Assembly: GCF_018729255.1 (NCBI RefSeq)
Contig: NZ_CP076063.1
Location: 149,625 to 213,624 of the forward strand
DNA from: Cupriavidus sp. EM10
Lineage (GTDB): Bacteria; Pseudomonadota; Gammaproteobacteria; Burkholderiales; Burkholderiaceae
Direction of reading: 5' to 3'
DNA length: 64,000 nucleotides
Position 1 is the stretch's first letter. Every line of letters begins with the position of its first letter. Under the pieces are notes generated by a model. That model was not told the DNA's origin, did not search any database, and saw only the letters and a program-made list of their open reading frames with translations. The position numbers and the translations under genes were made by a program. Positions 19,333 through 28,261 of this stretch are shown here, piece after piece.

Positions 19333-19641
19333 ATGGAATCCTTTGCCAACAACCTCATCAAGCGCCCGCTCAAGCTTCTCGCATGGTCCTTGGCCCTGTT
19401 TGCAGCTTCGCAGTCGTTCATCGTTGCAATGTTTGTCTCTGCTGTTCTGTTCTTTTACCTGAAGGAGAAGGCGGTCCAGTGGAGCAAGGTCGTACCGGCA
19501 GCGCCGAAGGTATCGACGCCGGACACTCCGGCAGAACGTAAGGCTACCCCGGTTCAACCGGCGCAACCGCCCGAGACGCAGTACGAACGCTCGGCAGTGG
19601 TTACGCCTATCCGTCGCACCGGAACGCATGACCGTTCCTAA
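19333..19641 (+). CDS. Small membrane protein, unknown
   Basis: 102 residues: a short basic N-terminus, two adjoining hydrophobic segments (about 15-42), then KEKAVQWSKVV and a Pro/Thr/Ala-rich cytoplasmic or periplasmic tail. No family recognised. It carries its own structured leader with the ribosome-binding site paired in a hairpin next to the ATG. Confidence 0.65.
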   Translation: MESFANNLIKRPLKLLAWSLALFAASQSFIVAMFVSAVLFFYLKEKAVQWSKVVPAAPKVSTPDTPAERKATPVQPAQPPETQYERSAVVTPIRRTGTHDRS

Positions 19642-19648
19642 CTTCTAG

Positions 19649-19736
19649 CCGCCCAATTCTGGGCGGCCTCATTCCACCTGTCGCGGGTATTCGATACCCG
19701 CCGACAGGTGGGTCTTCGGATACTCGTCCGGAGACC
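19649..19736 (+). promoter_or_regulatory. Hairpin leader of the 19740 gene
   Basis: GCCGCCC-AATTCT-GGGCGGC, then a long imperfect hairpin with arms CCACCTGTCG and CCGACAGGTGG, then GGTCT...AGACC whose 3' arm holds the GGAG Shine-Dalgarno three bases before the ATG. Confidence 0.6.
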
Positions 19737-19739
19737 ATC

Positions 19740-20171
19740 ATGGAAACAACGGCAGTAGGGTGGCAGCTGGACTTCTTCGGTGAAGCGGCCGCTATCGTTG
19801 TGCCTCCTCCGAAAGTCGATCCGCTGCCCGACCCCTCGCTTTGGAGCGAATCGGTTCGGGAGCAGATGATCGACGCGCTTATCAGCTTGGCTTGTGACAG
19901 CCGTCGCGGCGACAACATGCCAGAGTCACTAGTCGATTGTGCTGATCTCTTACGTGACCGGATCCGCAACAAGTCTTCACTGGACCTGGAGGACTACTCC
20001 ATGACCCTCGGCTGGATCTTCGGTTACTGGGACGGTGCACTGCCCTATACCTACGTCTGTGCAGTGTGCGGCGTGAGTCCCGAGGTGCTACAGGACGTCA
20101 TCCTTAACCATGCTCGCCTGAAAGCCGACCTCGATGAGGTGCGCCGACAGTGCTGCGGGTCTCTTCTCTGA
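19740..20171 (+). CDS. Unknown protein
   Basis: 143 residues, acidic, with no membrane segment. The C-terminal part has two cysteines in YVCAVCGVSPEVLQ that look like half of a metal site, and two more near the end (RRQCCG). No family recognised. GGAG lies eight bases before the ATG, inside a hairpin. Followed after seven bases by the next gene. Confidence 0.6.
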   Translation: METTAVGWQLDFFGEAAAIVVPPPKVDPLPDPSLWSESVREQMIDALISLACDSRRGDNMPESLVDCADLLRDRIRNKSSLDLEDYSMTLGWIFGYWDGALPYTYVCAVCGVSPEVLQDVILNHARLKADLDEVRRQCCGSLL

Positions 20172-20178
20172 TTTCCCC

Positions 20179-20961
20179 ATGTCACTCTTCAATCTTCTCA
20201 AGCAAGCGGCCATTTCTTTGCTTGGCCACAAGAACCCTACACCACCCAGCGCGAAAGTTCATGTGGGGACCGGCGCAGACAATGAATTTCAGATTCACAT
20301 TGGCGGCGTGCCCCATCTCTTTCGGGACGAGGGCGATCGCGTGGTGCATTTCAGGGCCGTATTCGACCGGACGATCCAACACACGTCGTTCGGTGACAAG
20401 TTGTTGCCCGAAGTGATGCCGCGATGGAGCAAGGTCGGCGTGCACGACGCAGATGGCGACACCCTGCAGTCCGTTGCGGAGAGAGTCGTGCGTGACGCAA
20501 AGCTGAGCGCGTCAGTGTCGCAGCAGGAGGATTCCAAAGCGGAGGTTGCTCGGCAGCATTCCACTGGCGTTCAAAAGGCTGGTCAGCTAGATGATCGTGC
20601 GGTGCATCGTCGCCAGACTTCTGCATCTGACGCTTCGTCGTCGACGTACACCGTCGGCACGCTGCTCGAATGGGGAGAAATGGAGTTCCCCAATCGAAAG
20701 CCTGGCGGCAAACGCACCTACACATCGTTTGCACTGAAACTCGATACGGGCGCTGGCGTGAAGACGCTGCAAGGCGAGGGCCTGAAGGATGTCCTGGCTG
20801 ATGCCCGTTGCAAGGTGGGCGAGCGCGTCGGCGTCAAACGCCTCTATAAAGAGAAAGTTCCTGCATTCGACCAAACGACGGGACAGCCCCTTCGTGACCG
20901 AACAACGGGCGAGCAAAAGCTCTGGGACCGCTGGGTCTGGTCGATCAATCGCATTCATTGA
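20179..20961 (+). CDS. Unknown protein with a relaxase-tail-like C-terminal domain
   Basis: 260 residues starting [16 protein letters not shown]; an upstream in-frame ATG exists but overlaps the previous gene. Residues about 155-250 ([14 protein letters not shown]...[24 protein letters not shown]...[10 protein letters not shown]) resemble a small beta domain found at the C-terminus of plasmid relaxases and similar transfer proteins. The N-terminal half is unrecognised. It lies directly upstream of ssb. Link to DNA transfer is inference. Confidence 0.55.
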   Translation: MSLFNLLKQAAISLLGHKNPTPPSAKVHVGTGADNEFQIHIGGVPHLFRDEGDRVVHFRAVFDRTIQHTSFGDKLLPEVMPRWSKVGVHDADGDTLQSVAERVVRDAKLSASVSQQEDSKAEVARQHSTGVQKAGQLDDRAVHRRQTSASDASSSTYTVGTLLEWGEMEFPNRKPGGKRTYTSFALKLDTGAGVKTLQGEGLKDVLADARCKVGERVGVKRLYKEKVPAFDQTTGQPLRDRTTGEQKLWDRWVWSINRIH

Positions 20962-20972
20962 CAAGGAAGCAT

Positions 20973-21541
20973 ATGGCATCCGTTAACAAAGTAATCCTCG
21001 TGGGCAACCTCGGTGCCGATCCCGAAACCCGTTATCTGCCGAGCGGTGACGCGGTCACCAATATCCGCATCGCTACAACCGATCGGTACAAGGACAAACA
21101 GTCCAATGAGTTCAAGGAAGCGACCGAATGGCATCGGATTGCATTCTTCGGCAAGCTGGCGGAGATCGCCGGCCAGTATCTGAGGAAGGGCTCGTCCGTC
21201 TACATCGAGGGCGTATCCGTACTCGCAAATGGCAGGACCAGTCCGGCCAGGATAAGTACAGCACCGAGATCGTTGCCGACCAGATGCAGATGCTGGGCGG
21301 TCGCCAAAACGGCCAATCTGCTGATGATGACGCGAGCGATGGCGCTGGACGCCGCGCTAGCGAAGACCAGTCGCATGGTCAACGTCAGCAGCGTTCGACG
21401 AGCGGCGGTGCCAGCACACGCAATGCGCAACAAGGCGGCTATGGCGGTGGCGGAGCGCAGCGTGATGGATTCGACGGGTTCGACGACGACATCCCGTTCG
21501 TGCGCCCTCTGGCGCTCGACGGAATTCCCTTCCGACGCTAA
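20973..21541 (+). CDS. ssb: Single-stranded DNA-binding protein, frameshifted
   Basis: Starts [20 protein letters not shown], the classical SSB opening. The OB fold continues to VYIEG; one C is missing near 21210 and the next frame reads [32 protein letters not shown], as in SSB. A Gln/Gly-rich linker leads to DDDIPF, the partner-binding tip, but nine more residues follow ([13 protein letters not shown]), which is unusual since SSB normally ends at IPF. Plasmid SSBs coat transferred single strands. About 189 residues repaired. Confidence 0.85.
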
Positions 21542-21611
21542 GGCGCATCGATCGAAGGGCGGCCTAGCGTCCCATTGACTTCTAGGTCACACTGCGTTGT
21601 ACATCTTTTCC

Positions 21612-21640
21612 CTACTTCTGCCGGAATCCGGCAGAAGTAG
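21612..21640 (+). terminator. Strong hairpin after ssb
   Basis: CTACTTCTGCCGG-AAT-CCGGCAGAAGTAG, a 13-bp perfect stem without a T run. Either a weak terminator, an mRNA-protecting hairpin or part of the following leader. Confidence 0.6.
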
Positions 21641-21759
21641 CGGCATCTCTCCTGTCTGCGCGGCGCTCGCCGCCATCCACCAACTTCCAATCACGCATGA
21701 CGCCATGCTGAAAAGACCTTCTGGCTAAGCCGGGATGTCTTTTGAGCAAGCGTTTCTTC

Positions 21760-21797
21760 GCCTGTTACAGGCATCGACCCACCACTCCACCAGGAGT
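21760..21797 (+). promoter_or_regulatory. ATCGAC-type leader of the primase gene
   Basis: GCCTG-TTA-CAGGC-ATCGAC, a fully compensated variant of the common GCGTC/GACGC element with the same 3-base loop and ATCGAC tail. It is followed by ACTCC-ACCA-GGAGT, in which the GGAG ribosome-binding site of the primase gene is paired. Confidence 0.6.
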
Positions 21798-21803
21798 CAT
21801 CCC

Positions 21804-22871
21804 ATGCAAGATATCAGTGTGATTGTGAAGAGCTGGAAGGCAGAGCAGTGGGACGCCCTCATTGCTCAGTATCTGCCAGCCGGCATCCTCACGGATGCCT
21901 TCTGGCGTGGTCGGCCTGGTCCCTGCCCGATATGCGGAGGCAAGGACCGGTTTTCCTACACCAGAAACCGCGGCCGCGGCGACTGGGTATGTCGCAAGTG
22001 CAATGACGGTAGTCCTGCTGGTGGTGACGGCCTGGAGTTGATCCGTCGATACACCAACATGTCTTACTCGGAGCTGAAGCGTCGGCTCAATGGACAGTGC
22101 AGCGAGCCGCTTCCACCAGTCGCGGCGCGGGTGCCGGCACGCGAAGTTGTGCCGCCAAGTGAGCTGATGCGTCGCGTCATGAAGCAAATCAGCAATTCAA
22201 AGCCGGTTCAACCCGGCGATGCAGTCATGCGCTACCTCGCTGCAAGGGTGCCGGGCCTACGTGCCCCTATCCCTCAGTCGCTACGTATCGCCGCGCAGGA
22301 CTATTGGCACGAGCGAAAGGTGGTCGGGAAGTTTCCGACCATTGTGGCCGAATACCGCCTGGCCGACGGCAGGCTCGCCACTGTGCATCGTACGTCGTTG
22401 CATCCGGACAAGCCGGAGAAAGCGATGGTTGTGTCGGAGGACGGCGAGATCCTGCCTAGCAAGCGCAACTACACGGGAGCGCTGCCGCTCGATGGTGGTG
22501 CTGTCCGCTTGATGTCGCCGCGCCATGGCGAGATCGGCGTGGCCGAAGGCATCGAGAATGCCTATGCCGCCTACATGCTGTTTCGTGTGCCGACCTGGTC
22601 GTGCCTCAACCGAGTGCTGATGAGCAAGTTCGTGGTACCGAACGACCTTGGGATTCACACGGTGCACATCTTCGCTGACTTTGACAAGGTCGATGCGAAG
22701 ACTGGGAAATCGCCAGGCATGGCCGACGCGCTCACGCTGCAAAAGCGCCTTCGGCGTGAAGGCTTCAACGTTGTGCTGCATCGACCGAAGGTTCGGGGCA
22801 GCGATTTTTGCGACGAATGGCGCACGGTCTATCAGTTGCGCGAGATCTCGCAGCAGGCGGTCGCCGCCTAG
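21804..22871 (+). CDS. Plasmid/phage primase with zinc ribbon and toprim domain
   Basis: 355 residues. N-terminal zinc ribbon CPICGGKDRF...WVCRKC (about 48-75) as in P4-alpha and DnaG-type primases. The C-terminal half is a toprim fold: IGVAEGIENAYAAY (Glu in the EG motif) and IFADFDKVDAKTGKSPG (DxD) are the metal sites. No helicase domain follows, so it is a stand-alone primase-type protein, probably for second-strand synthesis after transfer or for replication. The start is chosen for the GGAG just upstream. Confidence 0.82.
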   Translation: MQDISVIVKSWKAEQWDALIAQYLPAGILTDAFWRGRPGPCPICGGKDRFSYTRNRGRGDWVCRKCNDGSPAGGDGLELIRRYTNMSYSELKRRLNGQCSEPLPPVAARVPAREVVPPSELMRRVMKQISNSKPVQPGDAVMRYLAARVPGLRAPIPQSLRIAAQDYWHERKVVGKFPTIVAEYRLADGRLATVHRTSLHPDKPEKAMVVSEDGEILPSKRNYTGALPLDGGAVRLMSPRHGEIGVAEGIENAYAAYMLFRVPTWSCLNRVLMSKFVVPNDLGIHTVHIFADFDKVDAKTGKSPGMADALTLQKRLRREGFNVVLHRPKVRGSDFCDEWRTVYQLREISQQAVAA

Positions 22872-22909
22872 TTTTCTTCCGCCGCATACGCGGCAAGCCT
22901 TAATTTCTG

Positions 22910-22931
22910 CCCTGTGGGTTCGCCCACAGGG
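22910..22931 (+). promoter_or_regulatory. Leader hairpin of the 22968 gene
   Basis: CCCTGTGGG-TTCG-CCCACAGGG, a stable tetraloop hairpin 37 bases before the small gene. Confidence 0.55.
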
Positions 22932-22967
22932 GCGGATTCCCTTGTGGCAGTCTCAACGGAGAATGCA

Positions 22968-23180
22968 ATGCCACAGAAAGGATTTACGATGATCGTGAAC
23001 AAGCTGCACATCCAAGCCATGCGGAGCACTGCAACCCAGGATGTCCAAGCGTGGAAGTCAGAGGCACAGTTCTTCCACGTCTACAGGAAGGACGCAAGCA
23101 ACAGCTTCACCCTGGTCGAAAGCAATCTTTCGTATGAATCGGCGGTGGATTTCTGCCTTGCCCCTGGCACGCTTCACTGA
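22968..23180 (+). CDS. Small unknown protein
   Basis: 70 residues (MPQKGFTMIVNKLHIQAM...). Soluble, no motif recognised; QFFHVYRKDASNSFTLVES looks like a small beta domain. An alternative start eight codons later is possible. Followed by a strong terminator. Confidence 0.55.
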   Translation: MPQKGFTMIVNKLHIQAMRSTATQDVQAWKSEAQFFHVYRKDASNSFTLVESNLSYESAVDFCLAPGTLH

Positions 23181-23200
23181 TGTGAGCCCAAACCTTAAAC

Positions 23201-23238
23201 AAAAAGCCCAGCGATCATATCGCTGGGCTTTTTTTTGT
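23201..23238. terminator. Bidirectional terminator
   Basis: A5, then AGCCCAGCGAT-CAT-ATCGCTGGGCT and T8. It ends the primase region and the convergent minus-strand segregation operon. Confidence 0.92.
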
Positions 23239-23258
23239 TTGTGGCGTGCGGACTTGGC

Positions 23259-23390
23259 CTACGCTTTCTTGCGTGCCTTGGCACCTCGGTAGACTGCCAC
23301 GACAGCTTCCACCACGCAGTAGCAGATCACGGTGGCGAAGACGAATCGATTAATGTCATGGTTGGTCGAGAGGAAGTCGAAAAATTTCAT
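23259..23390 (-). CDS. Tiny membrane protein
   Basis: 43 residues, MKFFDFLSTNHDINRF then one hydrophobic helix (VFATVICYCVVEAVVAVY) and a basic end RGAKARKKA. GGAGAGA lies seven bases upstream of the ATG. No function assigned. Last gene of the minus-strand operon with the segregation genes. Confidence 0.55.
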   Translation of the reverse strand: MKFFDFLSTNHDINRFVFATVICYCVVEAVVAVYRGAKARKKA

Positions 23391-23452
23391 GTGGATCTCT
23401 CCGTCAGGTTTTCTGTAGCTTGCCACATAACTGTTGGTGGTCAAGCCCTGGG

Positions 23453-23872
23453 CTAGTACCGGGCCATAGCGTCATTGAGCGCTCCAATGTCGATGCCGGC
23501 CAAGGGGTCGATGAGGTCGCTATCATTCCCCTCCATCGCGTCTTGCATTGGTCCTGTCGCTGCAGGAGGCGCAGCTACCGTCGGCACTGATAGCGGTGCC
23601 TCGTTGTGTGGTCGAGGCTCGGCACCTCGCATTATCGGCTCCTGAGTTATGGGAGCAGGCGTCCGCGCTGGCGTGGAATCTAAGCCTCCTGCCGGTGAAC
23701 CTGACACTGGTGGCCAGACCACGGCCTCTTGCCCGCCGGCCCGTCCTGACTGGAGTCCCCGCAATGCCAACATGCGCAGCATGAAGGACCGCTCTCGTGG
23801 ATCTGAGAACTGACGCAGGTAAGCGAGCAAATCTGGCTCGACCAGCGTCACGGTCATTTGAACCTTATCCAT
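23453..23872 (-). CDS. Probable ParR/StbB-like partner of the actin-like segregation protein
   Basis: 139 residues starting ten bases after the actin-like gene. The N-terminus (MDKVQMTVTLVEPDLLAYLRQF...RSFMLRMLALRGLQ) has the strand-helix-helix look of a ribbon-helix-helix DNA binder; the rest is Pro/Ala-rich with an acidic C-terminus. In parMRC systems the small second gene encodes the adaptor that binds the centromere upstream. Position and N-terminal pattern support this; there is no sequence proof. Confidence 0.5.
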   Translation of the reverse strand: MDKVQMTVTLVEPDLLAYLRQFSDPRERSFMLRMLALRGLQSGRAGGQEAVVWPPVSGSPAGGLDSTPARTPAPITQEPIMRGAEPRPHNEAPLSVPTVAAPPAATGPMQDAMEGNDSDLIDPLAGIDIGALNDAMARY

Positions 23873-23881
23873 GGCCTTACC

Positions 23882-24902
23882 TTACGCGGCTCGGCTTGCC
23901 TGCCGAGTGGCGGCACCGATCGTGTAGAAGCCGCGCACGTTCGCGAAACAGGGGGAGTCCATCATGTGGATGGGGTTCAGCGGAAACGCAGCGCGAATGG
24001 CAGGTGCATAGAGCTGCGCGCCGCCGCCGGTCAGGATGATGGCACGCAAGTCGTCGGTTCGGCCGACGCGCGTCTGGATTTCCTTTACGGGCTGATTTGT
24101 GAGCGCCATCGCTTCAGACAGATACGGTCCCATATCCAGATCCTCCCCAAAATACACGAGCGGCTTGGATTCCCGAATGGCCTGGTCGATGCGCTCGATG
24201 CCGGCATCCGGTTGGTTGCGGTCCGCGGAGATCAGGCTTGCGACCTGCTGATAGATGCGCGCTGCGCCGCCTGGAACGCCACCGCTGCGCGTGTCGTCGA
24301 CCGTGTAGCCGCGCGCCACAACCCAGTCGGTCGTGAAGTAGCCGACGTCGATCACCAGGTACGCGTTTTCCGGATCGTAGTTCTTGCCGCGTTGCTGGAT
24401 GTAGTTGATCAGCGTGCCCAGCGGCTGGGGCAAGGGAAGCACGCTGCCGATATGGATTTCCCCCAACCGAAGTCATGGATTCCCGCGAAGCGGTCCTTCA
24501 GGTGCGCAGCGTATTTCTGCGTGTTGTGAACGGGAAGGCCCAGCACAAGGCGCTCCACGTCGCGCGCGCCAGCGTAGTGCAGCGCGCCGGCGAGGAGAGC
24601 GGCGTAGCCCGGAGTCGTCGCGAAGTCTTCCGAAAGTGCGCGGCCGGTGTGATGCGCGCCACTGATCGATACGCCGGGACCCACCTCGTACCGCGCACCA
24701 TCAACTTCGACGCTGAGGACATTGCGGCCTTTGAATACCCCCCACCGAAGGAGTTCAGGGAACTGTTCGCTGCGAGCGGTGCGAGCGACGGGAACATATT
24801 CGTCGCGATCTCGGCGCCCATTGCCCAAGCGGCTTTCGTATTGCCGTAGCCAACGTCGATGGCGATGGTCGGGTGCTTGATAAGTTCGTTCTGTTGTTTC
24901 AT
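23882..24902 (-). CDS. Actin-like plasmid segregation protein, PRTRC protein D/StbA/ParM type, frameshifted twice
   Basis: Starts MKQQNELIKHPTIAIDVGYGNTKAAWAMG: DVGYGNTK is the actin-fold phosphate-1 motif. Two lost G (near 24742 and 24464) are needed; between them lies NVLSVEVDGARYEVGPGV and LVLGLPVHNTQKYA, and after the second YLVIDVGYFTTDWV (phosphate 2) and AIILTGGGAQLYAPAI (adenosine motif). Repaired length about 340, normal for PRTRC protein D and ParM-like proteins, which form filaments that push plasmid copies apart. It is encoded about 20 kb from the PRTRC cassette. Confidence 0.78.
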
Positions 24903-24974
24903 GTCAGCGACCTTTCAGATGGATTGAGTTTGTTTCGGTCGATGCTCCATCGGGAGAGAGTCTGCGTCCTGGTC

Positions 24975-25115
24975 CGAGCAAGTGCCACCAAGTGGCACTT
25001 GGTGGCACCATGTCCTATCTAGTGCCACCATGTCCGAGGACTTTGATGGCACATGGTGGCACTTGATTTGACCAAGTCCCACCTGCTCCGACGTGGACCG
25101 ACTCCGTGGCACATC
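24975..25115 (-). repeat. Centromere-like repeat array (parC/stb type)
   Basis: Upstream of the actin-like gene there are at least seven copies of GTGCCA or its complement TGGCAC, most as GTGCCACC(A), within 140 bases, in both orientations (for example AGTGCCACCA, AGTGGCACTT, GGTGGCACCA, AGTGCCACCATGTCC, ATGGCAC, GGTGGCACTT, CGTGGCACAT). This is where parMRC and stb systems keep their centromere and promoter. Possible ATCGAC-like leader just downstream (24938-24957, minus strand). Confidence 0.7.
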
Positions 25116-25229
25116 GCTATCACCCACTCTACCGTTGAAAAATCGAAGTCAAGCGCCGAAAGCTGATCGATTTTGCGTGTGATACGTTGCCAGCGATTCG
25201 TTCCGTGGTTTATGCTTGGCGCACCTACC

Positions 25230-25349
25230 GCGTCCCCGACGCATCGACTCCGCCGCCATCGGGCGGCACAAAACTGCCTTCGATCCTTCCTCACGGAGGG
25301 GTACTGCAGGGCTCACTGTTCATGCCGGAAATTGCACCGGCTTTTTTTT
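25230..25349 (+). ncRNA. ATCGAC-type element ending in an intrinsic terminator
   Basis: GCGTC-CCC-GACGC-ATCGAC, a second hairpin CCGCC-GCCATC-GGGCGG, and at 25324-25349 the terminator GCCGG...CCGGC followed by T8. Unlike the other copies there is no gene start behind it, so transcription would yield a free RNA of roughly 120 bases. It is the only copy ended by a terminator. Confidence 0.6.
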
Positions 25350-26031
25350 CAATCAAATCAAGTGGACCGTGTCGGATAGTGAGGACACCGGACCCCGCGA
25401 TACCAAGCCGATTGGCGGTCTGTTTGTGAAAATAGACCGTAGTGCGGACAATTCCGAAGCCGGACACCGGACAGGTGCTCTGTGGAAATTCCGCGTATGC
25501 CCGACACCCTTACAGCCGCGTGGCTGGGTGCGGATCACGAAGCCCGACACACTGCGGCGGGGATGATCTGACTTTGGGGTGGGGAGCTGCTTTGCGTGCC
25601 GAATGACGGCGAACGCAGGCTTCTGAGCAAATATCGATCCGGGGGCGCCACCGGTACCAGAACGGCGCAACAGGTAATCACCCATCACGGCAAAGGCCGC
25701 AGGCGTGTGGACGCAATCCACGCGAAGGCAGGCTCGCATCCAGAGATGCACCGGATAGGGTGGCCGCGTAAGCGGCGCGTGAGGCGAGAGCCTTGCGTGT
25801 TCGCGAAGCGGACGGTCACGACGCATTGCTTCCATGCTCAGGGCCGATCGGTTTGGCATCGCTAAAGGACCGGAAGAGTGGTTGTAGGACCGGCAGGGTG
25901 GGCCGGCAAGCTGGGGGTGGTACCCGGTGCACCAAGCGGGCAGGGCCAATTCGGGGTTGGCGCCGCCGAGAATTGGGTTGCGCAGATTTGCGCGGCCGGC
26001 GGTATGCGCTTAGCGCGAATCGGAATCCTTC
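25350..26031. other. Gene-poor stretch before the integrase
   Basis: I see no credible gene in these 680 bases. The first part contains short repeated words such as GGACACCGGA and CCGGACACCGGACA. It could hold the recombinase promoter or attachment site, but no core site can be defined from one copy. Confidence 0.4.
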
Positions 26032-27185
26032 ATGCTGAAGACAATTAACCTTCGACCGATCCTGGACCAGTACAACCTCCCCGAGCGTTTCAAGGCCGAG
26101 TTTGCGGTGTTGGCGAGCGAGCACCTCCACCTACCGCATAGCGGCACGCGAGTCAGCGGCCGGTCGCTCTCGCAAATGTCTCAACGCCAGAGGGCGCAGG
26201 CGCTTCTTGCGATGATGGTGGAGTTACGGCGCATCGGTGGCATGGCGGTGACGTCGCCGTATGCAATCCGGCAGAAGCACGTTCGCTGGCTTGTCCGCTA
26301 CTGGGTAGAAGATCGCAAGCTGAATGTCGGCACTGTAGAGTTGCGGCTGACGCATCTGCGCGCCTTCATGTCGTGGATGGGCAAGGCCAACATGGTGGGG
26401 CGGATCGACGACTACACGGCGCGCCCGGAGGGTTACGTTCGCGGCTACGTCGCCAAAGAAGATCGGTCCTGGGAAGGCAAGGGGATCGATGCTCTGGCGA
26501 AGATTGCCGAGATTGAGGTGACGGATCGGCACGTCGCGCTGCAGCTGAAACTTGAGGCCGGATTTGGATTGCGTGCGAAGGAAAGCTGGCGGCTGCGTCC
26601 TGCTCTGGACATCCTTCCATCGGGCATGCTGCATGTCCACGATGGCACCAAGGGCGGCCGGCCGAGACGCGTGCCTATCGAATTCGACTGGCAGTACGAC
26701 CTGCTAGGGCAGGCCGCGCGCTTGGCGCAAGCGACCAATCCTGGGAGGGAGTCGCTCATCCCGGCGACCTATACGCAGAAGCAATGGCGCCGGCGTTTCT
26801 ATACGGTGTTGGAGAAGCATGGTGTCACCAAGAATGGCGCTGGCGTGACGGCACACGGGCTTCGCCACCAATATCTGCAGCAGATGTACCAGCGTCACAG
26901 CGGGCAGCCCGCTGCCGTCAAGGGCGGGGCAAGGTTGAGGACGCGGCTGCGCACCACGAGGCCATGCGAAAGGTGGTGGAGGCCGCAGGCCATAGCCGCG
27001 CGACAAAGGCCAACGCGTACTTGTCGACGTATGCAACGCAGCGCGCCCAGGACAGGCCCGAACCCACGGTCGCAGAGATCGAGGCGGCAATTGCGCAAGC
27101 CGACGGTAACAAAGCCGCTGCGGCGAAGGCATTGGGCATTTCGCGCGCCAAGCTGTATCGCGTATTGTCGAAGCGGGACACGTAA
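26032..27185 (+). CDS. Tyrosine recombinase/integrase with C-terminal Fis-like helix-turn-helix, frameshifted
   Basis: Catalytic set visible: Arg181 (GFGLRAKESW), Lys207, HGLRH at 275-279, then after repair of one lost G near 26926 the His of AAGHSRATKANAY and Tyr of YLSTY. An N-terminal SAM-like core-binding region (about 60-125) precedes. After the catalytic Tyr about 40 residues follow (EIEAAIAQADGNKAAAAKALGI...LYRVL) that look like a Fis-type helix-turn-helix, an uncommon addition. Repaired length about 384. It may integrate the element, resolve dimers or invert DNA. Confidence 0.78.
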
Positions 27186-27296
27186 TGGCCGATATTGTGG
27201 GTGGTGGCAAAAAGTGTGAGCATGCTCACCCTATTTCCGCAGTAACACGACATATTTGTAGCGTGTTTCTCAGTCTGCCAGAGGCTTAGATGACCC

Positions 27297-27967
27297 ATGT
27301 ATGTAGACAAACTCTACTCTGACGATGCGCTTCGCCGCATCCTAGCCAATGGCGTCGCGGCAAACTCAACCGCCGAATGGCCCTGGCTTCCCATTTCCTC
27401 CCCGGCGTGGCCGTCGGCTCGCCGGCGAGGCCTGCGCACTAGTTGGGGTGGCATTCTGCTTTATACCTTCGATGAGTTGGAGGTTTCCGAGGTCGGTATC
27501 GAAGGGTACATCGTGGACAACCCTTTCTTCGACTTCGGTGAGATCTGGGGTGACGGCGTTGCGGTTGGCGCCTATCTGAGTGACCTGGTATCGATGCACT
27601 TCGCACTGTCAGCCAGGCGGCGGTTGAGCGGGGCCGGGTGGCAGCTCGAGGATCACGATACTGAGGCGGGAACGATTTTCCGCATTTCGTCCGCCATGCC
27701 GTCGGAGAAGGGCGATGTGTTGGGAAAGGCGTTGGGTGTAGCGCTTAAGCAGGCCGACGTCGCGCATCTTAGTCTCGCATGCCAGGGGCGCGCTTACCTC
27801 GGTGGTTTGAAGGACTTTGCGGAGCTGCCTGCGCGGCCGATAGGGGAGAGGCGGGCTCCAGCGCCGAAAGTTCATGAAATTGGTGGGTCTTTCAAGGCAG
27901 GCGATGTAGTCGGGGCGTGCTTGAATACCCTGGCACATTCAACTCGAAAGGAGATCTACCCTCATGA
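27297..27967 (+). CDS. Unknown protein upstream of the HU-like gene
   Basis: The ORF starts MYVDKLYSDDALRRILANGV and reads protein-like (FDELEVSEVGIEGYIVDNPFFDFGEIWGDGVAV...LGKALGVALKQADVAHLSLACQGRAYL) until about 27,900, but then would run into the HU gene in another frame. One lost base would bring the frame to a stop at 27965-27967 overlapping the HU start (ATGA). The exact end is therefore uncertain. No family recognised. Confidence 0.45.
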
Positions 27968-28257
27968 CGAAATCCGAACTGGTCGACGCCGTTGCGCGCA
28001 GTGTCGACGGCCTCACGAAGACCAAGGCCGAGCACGTCCTCAATGCAACGCTCGATGCCATCGTCGAGGCGGTAGGCCGCGGCGAAACCCTGAGCCTGAT
28101 CGGCTTCGGTACCTTCAGCAAAGGCGAGCGTGGCGAACGCATGGCGCGCAATCCGCGCACCGGCGAGGAGATCCGGGTCGAGGCAGCCAAGACCGTGAAG
28201 TTCAAGGCGGGCCAGCGATTCAAGGACGCGGTCAACGGGGGCGCCGGTGGCCGGTGA
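27964..28257 (+). CDS. HU/IHF-family DNA-binding protein
   Basis: 97 residues: MTKSELVDAVARSVDGLTKTKAEHVLNATLDAIVEAV then the conserved SLIGFGTFSKGER and the arm region MARNPRTGEEIRVEAAKTVKFKAGQRFKDAVN. Full-length histone-like protein with the intact ARNP-TG arm. Plasmid HU-like proteins help recombination and nucleoid organisation. AAGGAG lies nine bases upstream. Confidence 0.92.
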   Translation: MTKSELVDAVARSVDGLTKTKAEHVLNATLDAIVEAVGRGETLSLIGFGTFSKGERGERMARNPRTGEEIRVEAAKTVKFKAGQRFKDAVNGGAGGR

Positions 28258-28261
28258 CGCG

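Noticed and set aside
24975..25115. Repeat array as a CRISPR array
   Set aside because: Repeats are 8-10 bases, in both orientations and irregularly spaced; no cas genes in the window.
24975..25115. Repeat array as replication iterons
   Set aside because: No replication initiator gene nearby, and the position upstream of an actin-like segregation gene fits a centromere better.
25350..26031. Attachment site core next to the recombinase
   Set aside because: Only one copy can be seen and no tRNA-like sequence is present, so no core can be defined.
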